Assembly: GCA_964526435.1 (NCBI GenBank)
Contig: CAZGIC010000027.1
Span: forward strand, 1-21,428
Source of the DNA: Gallispira sp964526435
GTDB lineage: Bacteria > Bacillota > Clostridia > Lachnospirales > CAG-274
Reading direction: 5' to 3'
Length of the DNA stretch: 21,428 nucleotides
Position numbers and translations under genes: made by a program. The notes beneath the pieces were generated by a model. The model did no database searches. It was not told the origin of the DNA and worked only from the letters and a program-made list of their open reading frames with translations. How positions within the stretch are numbered: position 1 is the stretch's first letter; the number at the start of each line of letters is the position of its first letter. Shown in pieces: positions 14,185 to 21,428 of this stretch.

Positions 14185-15243
14185 ATGAAGAAATTTAAGA
14201 AATTAGTAGTATTTGCATTGACTTTGAGCTGTTTATCAGCTGCTTTTACAGGTTGCGGAGGATCGTCGAGTGATGAGGCGTCAACATCAGGTCGTGAGCT
14301 TGTGGTTGTAGACTGGGGCGGATCAAACACTGATGCAAGAATTCAGGCGAACTTCAGTGCCTTTGAAGAAGCGTATGATTGTAAAATAACTGTGGTTACA
14401 CCAAGTGATTATACCAAGCTTCAGCAAATGGTAGATACTAACACAGTTGAATGGGATGTTATGAACTGTGATGCCTATTGGGGTGTTCTTGCAGGAAACA
14501 ATGGTTATCTTGAAGCAATTGATTATTCTGTAGTAACAGCTAATCTTAATCCGGAGACAACAAGTGAATATGTTTGTTCAGCAGAATTATACAGCTCATG
14601 TATTGCATGGAATACAAATAAGTATGATGAAACTACAGCTCCACAGTCCTGGGCTGACTTCTGGGATACAGAAAATTATCCTGGCAAGCGTGCTATGTGG
14701 CAGTATCCGGTAACTGTTCTTGAAGCTGCTCTCCTTGCTGACGGTGTATCTGCAGATGAACTTTATCCATTAGACCTTGACCGTGCTTTTGCAAAACTTG
14801 ATGAAATAAAAGATGACATAGTATGGTGGACAGCTGGTGCTCAGCCATCTCAGATGTTATCAACAGGTGAGGCAGACCTGGCTCTTGCATGGTCAGGACG
14901 TATAGCAAATGCTGCAGATGAAGGCTCACCGGTGGATTTCTCATATAATGAGGCTGTTATTATTTCAGCAGGATGGGTAATTCCAAAGGGTGCTCCTCAT
15001 TTAGAACTTGCACAGGAGTTCCTTGCATTTATGTCAGAGCCTGATATGATGCTTGCATTTTCTGAACTTATACCATATGGTGCATCAAATCTTGATGCAG
15101 TTGATATGATGTCTGATGAGCTGAAAGAATCACTTGGACAAACAGAGGAACAGCTTGCAAATGAAATATATCTTGATAGTGATTACTGGGCAGAAAATCT
15201 TACAGAAGTAGAAGAACGTTTTAATGCTTGGCTTGTAAGCTGA
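14185..15243 (+). CDS. PotD-like extracellular solute-binding lipoprotein, probable creatine-binding protein
   Basis: This is the substrate-capturing subunit of the ABC importer, anchored outside the membrane as a lipoprotein. The N-terminus has a Lys-rich start, a hydrophobic core and a lipobox ending at Cys24 (FTGC), followed by a Ser-rich tether. The mature part is a two-lobed periplasmic-binding fold of the spermidine/putrescine-binding class: VVDWGGSNTD, WDVMNCDAYW, SCIAWNTNKYD, WADFWDTENYPGKRAMW, GEADLALAWSGRI and ISAGWVIPKGAPH. Many Trp and Asp residues could hold a guanidinium group, which fits creatine, but specificity is not proven. It has the usual length of 352 residues. The spacing to the ATPase gene is 38 nt, with an AAGGAAAGGA site. 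A perfect hairpin follows the stop. Confidence 0.9.
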   Translation: MKKFKKLVVFALTLSCLSAAFTGCGGSSSDEASTSGRELVVVDWGGSNTDARIQANFSAFEEAYDCKITVVTPSDYTKLQQMVDTNTVEWDVMNCDAYWGVLAGNNGYLEAIDYSVVTANLNPETTSEYVCSAELYSSCIAWNTNKYDETTAPQSWADFWDTENYPGKRAMWQYPVTVLEAALLADGVSADELYPLDLDRAFAKLDEIKDDIVWWTAGAQPSQMLSTGEADLALAWSGRIANAADEGSPVDFSYNEAVIISAGWVIPKGAPHLELAQEFLAFMSEPDMMLAFSELIPYGASNLDAVDMMSDELKESLGQTEEQLANEIYLDSDYWAENLTEVEERFNAWLVS

Positions 15244-15250
15244 TAGTTTT

Positions 15251-15283
15251 TGTTGTACCATTGCAGAATGCAATGGTACAACA
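15251..15283 (+). promoter_or_regulatory. Perfect intercistronic hairpin after the binding-protein gene
   Basis: TGTTGTACCATTGCA (15251-15265) and TGCAATGGTACAACA (15269-15283) pair over 15 bp around GAA. No T-tract follows, so it is unlikely to terminate transcription fully. Such hairpins often protect the 3' end of a highly translated binding-protein mRNA and set the excess of binding protein over permeases. Confidence 0.75.
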
Positions 15284-15312
15284 CCAAATCCCGGTTTAAA
15301 GGAGGTTTTTAT

Positions 15313-16215
15313 ATGACTGTAACTGCAAAGACTGCGGATAGTTCTATGAAGCAGGAAAGCAATACTTTTATAAGTAAAATACTAAGTATGAACGGACTTA
15401 AATGGCTGCTTTTGATAATACCGCTTGTATATGTAGGTTTAACAATGGTTATTCCCCTTATTTTTATATTAGGACAGAGTTTTATAACAGATGATGGGAT
15501 AAGCATTGAATATTTTAAAACAGCACTTACACAGCCGCTTTATCTTAAAGTTATGTGGATAACTTTAAGAACAGGTATTGTTGTTACTGTTGTATGTATA
15601 CTTATAGCGTATCCGATGGCATATCTTTCAGTAAGAGCAAAGAAAAGCGGATGGAGAAGAATAATAACAGGCGGTGTACTTATTCCTTATTGGATCAGTA
15701 TGCTTGTAAGAATTTTTGCATGGCAAATAATTTTGTCAAATACCGGACCAATAAACAAAATTCTCGTTGCATTAGGAATAGTAGAGCAGCCTGTACAGCT
15801 TCTCTATACAAGTACTGCTGTAGTAATAAGTCTTACACATGTGCTTTTGCCCTATATGTTTCTCAGTATGCAGGCGGTTATGGAAGGTATTGATAAAAAC
15901 TTTACACTTGCTGCAGAGGGAATGGGTGCCAAACCGGTAAAGAATTTTATTTCAGTATTTCTTCCTCTTTCTCTGCCGGGTATCGTATCTGGGTCAATGA
16001 TGGTGTTTGTACTGGCACTTGGTTTCTATATTGCACCTGCATTGCTTGGCGGTTCCGGAGATATGATGATGTCAAATCTTATTCAGACGAATATGGATAG
16101 TATGAACTGGAATCTTGCTGCGGCACTTTCTGTTGAGATGATTGTTGTTGTACTTGTATTTTTTGGCATTGCTTATCACTTTGTTGGTGATCAGTTATTC
16201 AACAGAAAAGCCTGA
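15313..16215 (+). CDS. PotB-type ABC transporter permease
   Basis: This integral membrane subunit has 300 residues and about six transmembrane helices; the first begins after a ~30-residue cytoplasmic N-terminus (LLLIIPLVYVGLTMVIPLIFIL). The coupling-helix EAA-type loop is AAEGMGAKPVKNFISVFLPLSLPG near residues 200-223, which docks on the ATPase. It pairs with the following PotC-type permease. ATG 15313 follows AAAGGAGG (15298-15305) at good spacing. A longer frame from TTG 15250 would run through the hairpin and lacks a ribosome site, so I rejected it. Confidence 0.9.
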   Translation: MTVTAKTADSSMKQESNTFISKILSMNGLKWLLLIIPLVYVGLTMVIPLIFILGQSFITDDGISIEYFKTALTQPLYLKVMWITLRTGIVVTVVCILIAYPMAYLSVRAKKSGWRRIITGGVLIPYWISMLVRIFAWQIILSNTGPINKILVALGIVEQPVQLLYTSTAVVISLTHVLLPYMFLSMQAVMEGIDKNFTLAAEGMGAKPVKNFISVFLPLSLPGIVSGSMMVFVLALGFYIAPALLGGSGDMMMSNLIQTNMDSMNWNLAAALSVEMIVVVLVFFGIAYHFVGDQLFNRKA

Positions 16216-16241
16216 TTCAGAGGAAAGGAAGGTGACGGAAA

Positions 16242-17015
16242 ATGGTCATGTACATATTTGTATTATTGTTTCTGGTGATAATTATTTTACCTGCTATTAT
16301 AATAATACCTGAAGCATTTACATCACTGAATTATTTTGAATTCCCGATAACAAGTTTTTCAATGAAATGGTTTGATAAATTTTGGAGCAATTCAGACTGG
16401 ATACTGGGACTTGGACGAAGTTTGCTTCTGGCAGTAATTTCAGGAATTGTTGCAACTGCCATAGGTACAATTGCAGCATTGGCTATGAAAAAACTGAGGT
16501 TTCCATTTAAATCAGCATTTATGATGCTTATGGTGGCTCCAATGATTATACCTGTTGTTATTATAGGTGCTTCAATGTATTCTGTACTTGCACCTCTTGG
16601 TCTTACCAATACGTTATTTGGTATAAGCTTAGCACATATACTTCTTGGAATTCCTATGGTATTTATAACTATGTCTTCAGCCTTTAGCGGTATGAATCCG
16701 AATCTGGAGCTTGCTTCAATGAGTATGGGTGCATCTCCTTTAACAACATTTTTTAAGGTAGTGATGCCAACAGTAAAAGCACCTCTTATAGCATCATTTT
16801 TGTTCTCATTTGTAACATCTATGGATGAAGTGGCAGCAACTCTGTTTTTATCCGGAGCAAATACAAAAACGCTTACTATCGTAATGTGGGAGAATATGAG
16901 AACAGCTATTGAACCTACTATTGCTGTGGCTGCTACATACCTGATAATTATAACTCTTGGTGTGTATATAATTAAAGAGGTTTCAGAAATAATCTCAGCA
17001 AAAAAATATGAATAA
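16242..17015 (+). CDS. PotC-type ABC transporter permease
   Basis: This second permease of the importer has 257 residues and about six transmembrane helices. The EAA-type loop is LASMSMGASPLTTFFKVVMPTVKAP near residues 163-187. TSMDEVAATLFLSG, near the last helices, is a characteristic segment of PotC-like permeases. An AGGAAGGTGA site ends about 6 nt before the ATG and the gap to the preceding gene is 26 nt. It belongs to the same complex as the neighbouring ATPase, binding protein and permease. Confidence 0.9.
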   Translation: MVMYIFVLLFLVIIILPAIIIIPEAFTSLNYFEFPITSFSMKWFDKFWSNSDWILGLGRSLLLAVISGIVATAIGTIAALAMKKLRFPFKSAFMMLMVAPMIIPVVIIGASMYSVLAPLGLTNTLFGISLAHILLGIPMVFITMSSAFSGMNPNLELASMSMGASPLTTFFKVVMPTVKAPLIASFLFSFVTSMDEVAATLFLSGANTKTLTIVMWENMRTAIEPTIAVAATYLIIITLGVYIIKEVSEIISAKKYE

Positions 17016-17045
17016 AAATAAAGCTGTAATTAAAGGAGTGTTCAT

Positions 17046-17972
17046 ATGAAAAAAGCAGCTATGGTAGGAATATTGCTTGCGGGAATTCTTTGGGGTGTAA
17101 TTGGCATATTTATAAGAACTCTTGAAAATGACGGTTTGGAAGAACTCCAAGTGGTATTTATGCGTGTGTTTTTTGGTGCAGTAATTCTTTTGGCTGTACA
17201 GGCAATTAAAGATCCTGCATCACTTAAAATCAAGCTGAAAGATATATGGTGCTTTTTGGGAAGTGGTATTACAGGATTTGCATTTTTTAACTTCTGCTAC
17301 TTTACAACAATGAAGTATGCATCGTTAAGTATGGCTGCTATACTGCTTTACACTGCACCATCTATTGTAATAATTTTATCTGCAGTGATATTTAAAGAAA
17401 ATATAAATGTAAAAAAAGTGATTGCTCTTATTCTTGCTTTTGGAGGCTGTATGTGTGCCACAGGAATATTCAGGGGAAATACAGTACTTTCGGTACAGGC
17501 TTTAATACTGGGACTTGGTTCCGGTTTTGGCTATGCACTTGTAACTGTATTTACGCGATTTGCACTGAATCGTGGTTATTCATCAACTGTTATTGTGGTT
17601 TATACACTTCTGTTTGCAAGTATAGGTACTTTACTGGTGACTGATACAGGCCCTGTGTTTTCATATGTATTTACTGATTTGAGCAATATGGGGTATTGTC
17701 TGCTTTTTGTTGTAGTAAGCACTATACTGCCTAATCTGCTTTATACATATGGTCTGTCACATGTAGAAAACGGCATTGGTTCAATTATTGTTTCAGTTGA
17801 ACCTATAGCTGCATCAGTGGCAGGAGCGGTGGCATACGGTGAAGTACTTGGTATTGATGGAGCTATAGGAATAGTGCTTATATGTATATCACTTATAATT
17901 ATATATATACGACCTGACCTTCTGAAAATGCGTAGAAATACGCAGAACAGAAGTCAAAATATAACATATTAA
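17046..17972 (+). CDS. EamA/DMT-superfamily transporter
   Basis: The 308-residue membrane protein shows about ten transmembrane helices in two homologous EamA halves (about 5-140 and 153-298), typical of drug/metabolite exporters. Recognisable parts are GILWGVIGIFIR at the N-terminus, YTAPSIVIILSAVIFKE at the end of the first half, and VSVEPIAASVAGAVAYGEVLG in the second. An AAAGGAGTG site lies 8 nt before the ATG and it sits 30 nt after the permease and 26 nt before the creatinase gene. By position it could export a product such as sarcosine, or be an unrelated amino-acid exporter. Sequence alone does not fix the substrate. Confidence 0.85.
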   Translation: MKKAAMVGILLAGILWGVIGIFIRTLENDGLEELQVVFMRVFFGAVILLAVQAIKDPASLKIKLKDIWCFLGSGITGFAFFNFCYFTTMKYASLSMAAILLYTAPSIVIILSAVIFKENINVKKVIALILAFGGCMCATGIFRGNTVLSVQALILGLGSGFGYALVTVFTRFALNRGYSSTVIVVYTLLFASIGTLLVTDTGPVFSYVFTDLSNMGYCLLFVVVSTILPNLLYTYGLSHVENGIGSIIVSVEPIAASVAGAVAYGEVLGIDGAIGIVLICISLIIIYIRPDLLKMRRNTQNRSQNITY

Positions 17973-17998
17973 AAATAAAAGAGAGGAAAGTGATCAAA

Positions 17999-19237
17999 AT
18001 GAGTTTTGACATGACAAAACTTGAAAGAACAAAAATTATCAGAAACGGAGAAAAGGTTAAGCAGACTTTCTCCAGAGAGGAAATGGACGGCAGAAACAAA
18101 AAATTAAGAGCTTATATGGCAGAAGCTGATCTTGATGCAGTTGTTCTGACATCATATCAGAATATATGCTATTATTCAGATTTTCTCTTTACAAGCTTTG
18201 GCAGAAAATATGCTCTTATAGTAACTCAGGATAAGCATGTTGTTATAAGTACAAATATTGATGCAGGTATGCCTTGGAGAAAGTGTTATGATGATAATCT
18301 TGTATACACTGACTGGCATAGAGACAACTATTTCTATTCAATTAAAAAGGTGTTAAACGAAGCAGGTATTCAAAAGGGTAAAATTGGTATAGAGTATGAT
18401 TTTATGACTCTTGAAGTTATGGGAGAGCTTAAGGAAACTCTTGAAGGCTGTGAGTTTGTAAATATTACAGTTCCGCTTATGAGACAGCGTATGATTAAAA
18501 CTCCTGAGGAAATCGAACATATCAAGAAGGGTGCACATGTTGCAGATATAGGTGGTTTTGCAATAAGAGATGCTATAGCTGAGGGAGTTCCAGAGTATGA
18601 GGTGGCTCTTGCAGGTACACAGGCAATGGTAAGAGAAATTGCAAAGCTGTATCCTCAAAGTGACCTTCGTGAAACATGGGTATGGTTCCAGTCAGGAATC
18701 AATACAGACGGTGCTCATAACTGGCCGACAACAAGAAAAATACAGAAGGGGGACAACCTTAGTCTTAACTGTTTCCCAATGATGTCAGGTTATTATACAG
18801 CTCTTGAAAGAACATTGTTCTTTGATCACTGTGATGATGCATCATTAAAGTATTGGGAAATTAATGTAAAAGTTCATGAAGAAGGTCAGAAGCTTATTAA
18901 GGTAGGAGCTAAGTGTTCAGATATTTGTAAGGAACTTAATGCAATATATGATGAATATGGTCTTGTGCCAAACAGAACATTTGGATATGGTCATTCATTT
19001 GGCGTACTTTGCCATTATTACGGACGTGAGGGACTCCTTGAACTTCGTGAAGATATTGATACAGTACTTGAGCCGGGTATGGTTGTGTCAATGGAGCCTA
19101 TGATAATGATACCTGAGGGACAGCCTGGTGCCGGAGGATACAGAGAACATGACATTATGGTTATTAACTACGATGGTACAGTTGAGGATGCCACTAAGTT
19201 CCCATATGGTCCGGAACATAATATAATAAAGAAATAA
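17999..19237 (+). CDS. Creatinase (creatine amidinohydrolase, EC 3.5.3.3)
   Basis: The enzyme hydrolyses creatine to sarcosine and urea. The 412-residue protein has the N-terminal creatinase domain (about 20-155) and the C-terminal pita-bread domain (about 165-405). It matches my recollection of Pseudomonas creatinase over most of its length, for example SDFLFTSFGRKYAL, WFQSGINTDGAHN, LNCFPMMSGYYTALERT and the C-terminal KFPYGPEHNII. Catalytic and substrate-binding residues correspond: His240 (Pseudomonas His232), Glu270 (262), Arg343 (335), Glu366 (358), and Phe67/Arg69 (62/64). The 30-, 103- and 126-residue spacings from His240 equal those of the known enzyme. The two metal-binding Asp of M24 aminopeptidases are replaced (LSLNCFPMMSGYY), so it is not a Xaa-Pro peptidase. 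AGAGGAAAG supports ATG 17999 over the GTG nine bases earlier. Confidence 0.92.
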   Translation: MSFDMTKLERTKIIRNGEKVKQTFSREEMDGRNKKLRAYMAEADLDAVVLTSYQNICYYSDFLFTSFGRKYALIVTQDKHVVISTNIDAGMPWRKCYDDNLVYTDWHRDNYFYSIKKVLNEAGIQKGKIGIEYDFMTLEVMGELKETLEGCEFVNITVPLMRQRMIKTPEEIEHIKKGAHVADIGGFAIRDAIAEGVPEYEVALAGTQAMVREIAKLYPQSDLRETWVWFQSGINTDGAHNWPTTRKIQKGDNLSLNCFPMMSGYYTALERTLFFDHCDDASLKYWEINVKVHEEGQKLIKVGAKCSDICKELNAIYDEYGLVPNRTFGYGHSFGVLCHYYGREGLLELREDIDTVLEPGMVVSMEPMIMIPEGQPGAGGYREHDIMVINYDGTVEDATKFPYGPEHNIIKK

Positions 19238-19281
19238 AGAAACTTTAGGCGGGGTAGTACAAAGCAAAGCGAGGGACAGTT

Positions 19282-20541
19282 ATGGCAATTACATGTAAAG
19301 AACTTTTGCAGGATGAATATTTAAAAGATAAAATTCGGCTGCTTGCAGGACAAAACAGTATAAATAATGCGATAATGTGGTTCTATATAGCCGGAGATAT
19401 AAAATTGGGAGATGTTATGCCGGGAGGCGGTGAGCTTCTGTTTATGCAGAATAATTTTGTAAATACCCCGCTATTTTCACAGATTGATTATATTGATAGT
19501 TGCGTTAAACGACATGTGCCCGGTATGGTACTTGTCGGCAGAATAGAAAATAACAATCAGACAGAGCTTATACTTAACTATGGGGAAAAGCTTGGACTGC
19601 CGATTTTTGTTATCGATAATCCTATGGAGGTAGTTGGCATAACGAAACGTTTGTCCGGTCTTATTATGCAGGATGAAGATGATACAAAGCGAATAAGAAG
19701 CTTTATGCGGGATATTATGAATGATGAGGAAATGTCCATTTCTGCAATACTGCGAAGAGGTTTTTCCTGCAATATAAATCTGAGAAGTCCCTTCTTTTTT
19801 ATTAGTCTGGGCTGTAATTACGGTAATGGTACTGATGAAGATATGCTTGACGGCATTATACGTTTCCGTGATAATCTAGATTATATTTTTTCTGAAATTG
19901 AACAAATTTGCAGGGGAGAAAATGTGAAGCTCTTAAAGTACAGCAATGGCTGGCAGTCTTTGTGTCTTATAAGTCTGGATCAGACAGAGGCATATAAGCA
20001 GTACGATAGGATTGTAGCTGATTTTGATAAATTTTTAGAAACATATCGAAAGGACAGTGGACTTAATGTAACGGCAGGTTACAGTAACTTGGGAACAAAT
20101 GCTGAAGAAATAAAGCTGTGTTGTCATGAAAGTGAACGTGCACTGGAATTTGTGTCAAGGAGTGAAACCGGCAAAATAAGTATGGCTTTTAAAAATTTAG
20201 GTATAATGCGGTTTATAGCATTTCTTTCAGAAAAAGAAAAATGTGAGATTATAGATTATGCCAAGTCAGAGTTGCATCCCCTTATAGAATCTGATGAAAA
20301 AAATAATACGGAATATGTAAGGACGTATAGAATATATTTATACAGTGATGGTACACTGCAGAATATCGCAGATGATCTTTATATACATAGAAACACTCTG
20401 ATAAAGAGGCTTGAACAGATTGAAAAACTGCTGAATAAAGACATACATAATCCGTTGGTTAAGAATGAAGCAATGAATATTTTATTTGTACTTGATTATT
20501 TTGGAATTAATTTAAAATCGAAATCTGATATAATCAGATAG
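19282..20541 (+). CDS. PucR-family transcriptional regulator
   Basis: The 419-residue protein has an N-terminal PucR ligand-sensing domain (about 5-125; CKELLQD, GDIKLGDVMPGGGELLFM, GLPIFVID), a middle GGDEF-like PucR region (about 165-300), and a C-terminal HTH_30 domain (about 345-410; SDGTLQNIADDLYIHRNTLIKRLEQIEKLL). Family members sense small nitrogen compounds and regulate purine, amino-acid or polyamine catabolism. It is the only regulator in the cluster, so it probably senses creatine or a product and acts at the palindrome upstream of the promoter. The start follows GAGGGA. Gaps of 44 nt and 22 nt to its neighbours fit cotranscription, and hence autoregulation. Confidence 0.88.
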   Translation: MAITCKELLQDEYLKDKIRLLAGQNSINNAIMWFYIAGDIKLGDVMPGGGELLFMQNNFVNTPLFSQIDYIDSCVKRHVPGMVLVGRIENNNQTELILNYGEKLGLPIFVIDNPMEVVGITKRLSGLIMQDEDDTKRIRSFMRDIMNDEEMSISAILRRGFSCNINLRSPFFFISLGCNYGNGTDEDMLDGIIRFRDNLDYIFSEIEQICRGENVKLLKYSNGWQSLCLISLDQTEAYKQYDRIVADFDKFLETYRKDSGLNVTAGYSNLGTNAEEIKLCCHESERALEFVSRSETGKISMAFKNLGIMRFIAFLSEKEKCEIIDYAKSELHPLIESDEKNNTEYVRTYRIYLYSDGTLQNIADDLYIHRNTLIKRLEQIEKLLNKDIHNPLVKNEAMNILFVLDYFGINLKSKSDIIR

Positions 20542-20563
20542 TTTAAAGGAAGGAGGCAGTATA

Positions 20564-21172
20564 ATGGGACAGAAATATGTAATTACCGTATCAAGAGAAT
20601 TCGGAAGTCTTGGACGACTTATAGCAGAAAAAGCGGCAGGTGTTTTAGGTATAGAGTATTATGACAGGGATTTAGTCGAAATGGCTGCAAGAGAACTTCA
20701 GGTTGAGGCTGATGAAGTAGGCGTACATGATGAGAAAATTTATTCACGATTTGAGCGTATGGTATATCCTTTGGGTGCGACAAGCAGTTCTGTAGATCAG
20801 GAAAAATTGTTTGACATTCAAAAGAGCATTATACTTGACCTTGCAGAGAATAAGACACCGTGCATAATAGTTGGACGGTGTGCAGATTATATTCTGCGTG
20901 AACGAACCAATGTAATTAATGTATTTATCTATTCATCATATGAAAAGAGAATTGAAAATTGTATAAATGAATTTAAAATGTCTCTGAAAGAAGCCCAGCA
21001 AATGATTTCAAAAGTAGATAAGGCACGTAATGCGTATCATCGTTTTTATACTGACCAGAATCTTGCAAGTACAGTCAATAAAGATCTGATGATAGACAGT
21101 GGTGTATACGGAGTTGAAGGTGCAGTAGAACTTATCAAAACGGCTGTAAAATGCAGATTTGGGGAAGCATAA
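20564..21172 (+). CDS. Cytidylate-kinase-like protein, function unknown
   Basis: The 202-residue protein resembles the cytidylate-kinase-like family (Cytidylate_kin2 type). It begins VITVSREFGSLGRLIAEKAA, a shortened P-loop variant without the GKS/T end of Walker A, then YYDRDLVEMAA (about 32-42), the central KTPCIIVGRCADYILRE strand and loop (about 108-125), and a LID-like VDKARNAYHRFYTD (about 152-165). Genuine CMP kinases carry a standard P-loop and act on the housekeeping pathway, so the role here is unclear. An AAGGAAGGAGG site precedes the ATG, 22 nt after the regulator gene, so it appears to be the last gene of the operon. A link to creatine use is by position only. Confidence 0.75.
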   Translation: MGQKYVITVSREFGSLGRLIAEKAAGVLGIEYYDRDLVEMAARELQVEADEVGVHDEKIYSRFERMVYPLGATSSSVDQEKLFDIQKSIILDLAENKTPCIIVGRCADYILRERTNVINVFIYSSYEKRIENCINEFKMSLKEAQQMISKVDKARNAYHRFYTDQNLASTVNKDLMIDSGVYGVEGAVELIKTAVKCRFGEA

Positions 21173-21197
21173 AAGAAATATCAGAAACATAAACAGA

Positions 21198-21234
21198 TTA
21201 TGCCGGAGGTCAAATTTTTTTGCTTCCGGCATAA
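21198..21234 (+). terminator. Hairpin at the end of the creatine operon
   Basis: TTATGCCGGA (21198-21207) pairs with TCCGGCATAA (21225-21234), extendable to 12 bp, around a loop containing seven T. There is no T-tract after the stem, so termination efficiency is doubtful, but the position 25 nt after the last stop suggests an operon-end role. Confidence 0.45.
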
Positions 21235-21325
21235 AATAATGGATACATTTATATAAAATAATGAGGGAATATATTCCAATTGTTGTAAATTTAATTATTT
21301 TAAATCAGGCAGCAATATTATTGTC

Positions 21326-21388
21326 AGACATAAGTTAAATTTTTTCTGTATTTTGTGTTAATTTTACAGAAAAGTTTGGCTTATGTCT
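21326..21388 (+). repeat. Long imperfect hairpin near the window end
   Basis: AGACATAAG (21326-21334) pairs with CTTATGTCT (21380-21388), and inside it TTTTCTGT (21342-21349) pairs with ACAGAAAA (21366-21373). A TTTGTTTTT run follows. The A/T-rich stretch 21235-21325 before it has no gene. It may be a terminator, a small RNA end or a degenerate mobile palindrome. Confidence 0.4.
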
Positions 21389-21428
21389 TTGTTTTTAACA
21401 GAAAGAATACAGTTGTTTTTAATGATAA

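Noticed and set aside
15250..15312. Extended N-terminus of the first permease from TTG 15250
   Set aside because: It would read through the perfect hairpin and has no ribosome site. AAAGGAGG with ATG 15313 is far better.
17999..19237. Xaa-Pro aminopeptidase annotation for the M24-fold protein
   Set aside because: The metal-binding aspartates of the peptidases are not present, while creatinase active-site residues are conserved at matching spacing.

Overview
The window looks like a low-GC Firmicutes chromosome, most likely a Clostridia/Lachnospiraceae-type anaerobe. The evidence is strong AGGAGG-type ribosome binding sites, sigma-A promoters, a T-box leader, an archaeal-type AspRS cotranscribed with GatCAB, a RelQ-type alarmone synthetase, and Arg codons dominated by AGA. 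Nearly everything reads on the + strand. I see no transposase, phage gene, CRISPR array, tRNA or rRNA.

Region 1 (1-1126) holds the end of an unrecognised gene, an N-terminal fragment of a HAD-type phosphatase with degraded sequence after it, and a complete T-box leader with its own promoter and terminator. Region 2 (1127-5866) is aspS-gatC-gatA-gatB, the tRNA-dependent transamidation pathway that makes Asn-tRNA(Asn) and Gln-tRNA(Gln). The T-box specifier loop contains GAAC, which reads as AAC (Asn) or, one base earlier, GAA (Glu). This is the overlapping two-codon arrangement described for the equivalent operon of Clostridium acetobutylicum. GatC carries an unusual N-terminal extension of about 57 residues.

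Region 3 (5877-8622) holds a small minus-strand winged-helix-like protein and a cluster of relQ, a metallophosphoesterase and a cyclophilin. Region 4 (8577-12703) holds an OmpR-type response regulator and histidine kinase, a long rod-shaped RNA with its own promoter and U-tract (a 6S-like RNA candidate), and a secreted multidomain N-acetylmuramoyl-L-alanine amidase.

Region 5 (12880-21172) is the most interesting part: an eight-gene cluster that I read as a creatine uptake and cleavage operon. It encodes a PotABCD-type ABC transporter (ATPase, lipoprotein binding protein, two permeases), a DMT/EamA transporter, a protein that matches Pseudomonas creatinase closely and keeps its catalytic residues while lacking the metal ligands of M24 peptidases, a PucR-family regulator, and a cytidylate-kinase-like protein of unknown role. 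The promoter is near consensus, a 15-bp palindrome abuts its -35 box, and the leader carries a 12-nt direct repeat and a terminator hairpin, which suggests control at both initiation and elongation. The model is: creatine is imported, split to sarcosine and urea, and the products are metabolised or exported by genes outside the window. The creatinase call is well supported. The transporter substrate and the roles of EamA, PucR and the kinase-like protein are inferred from context.
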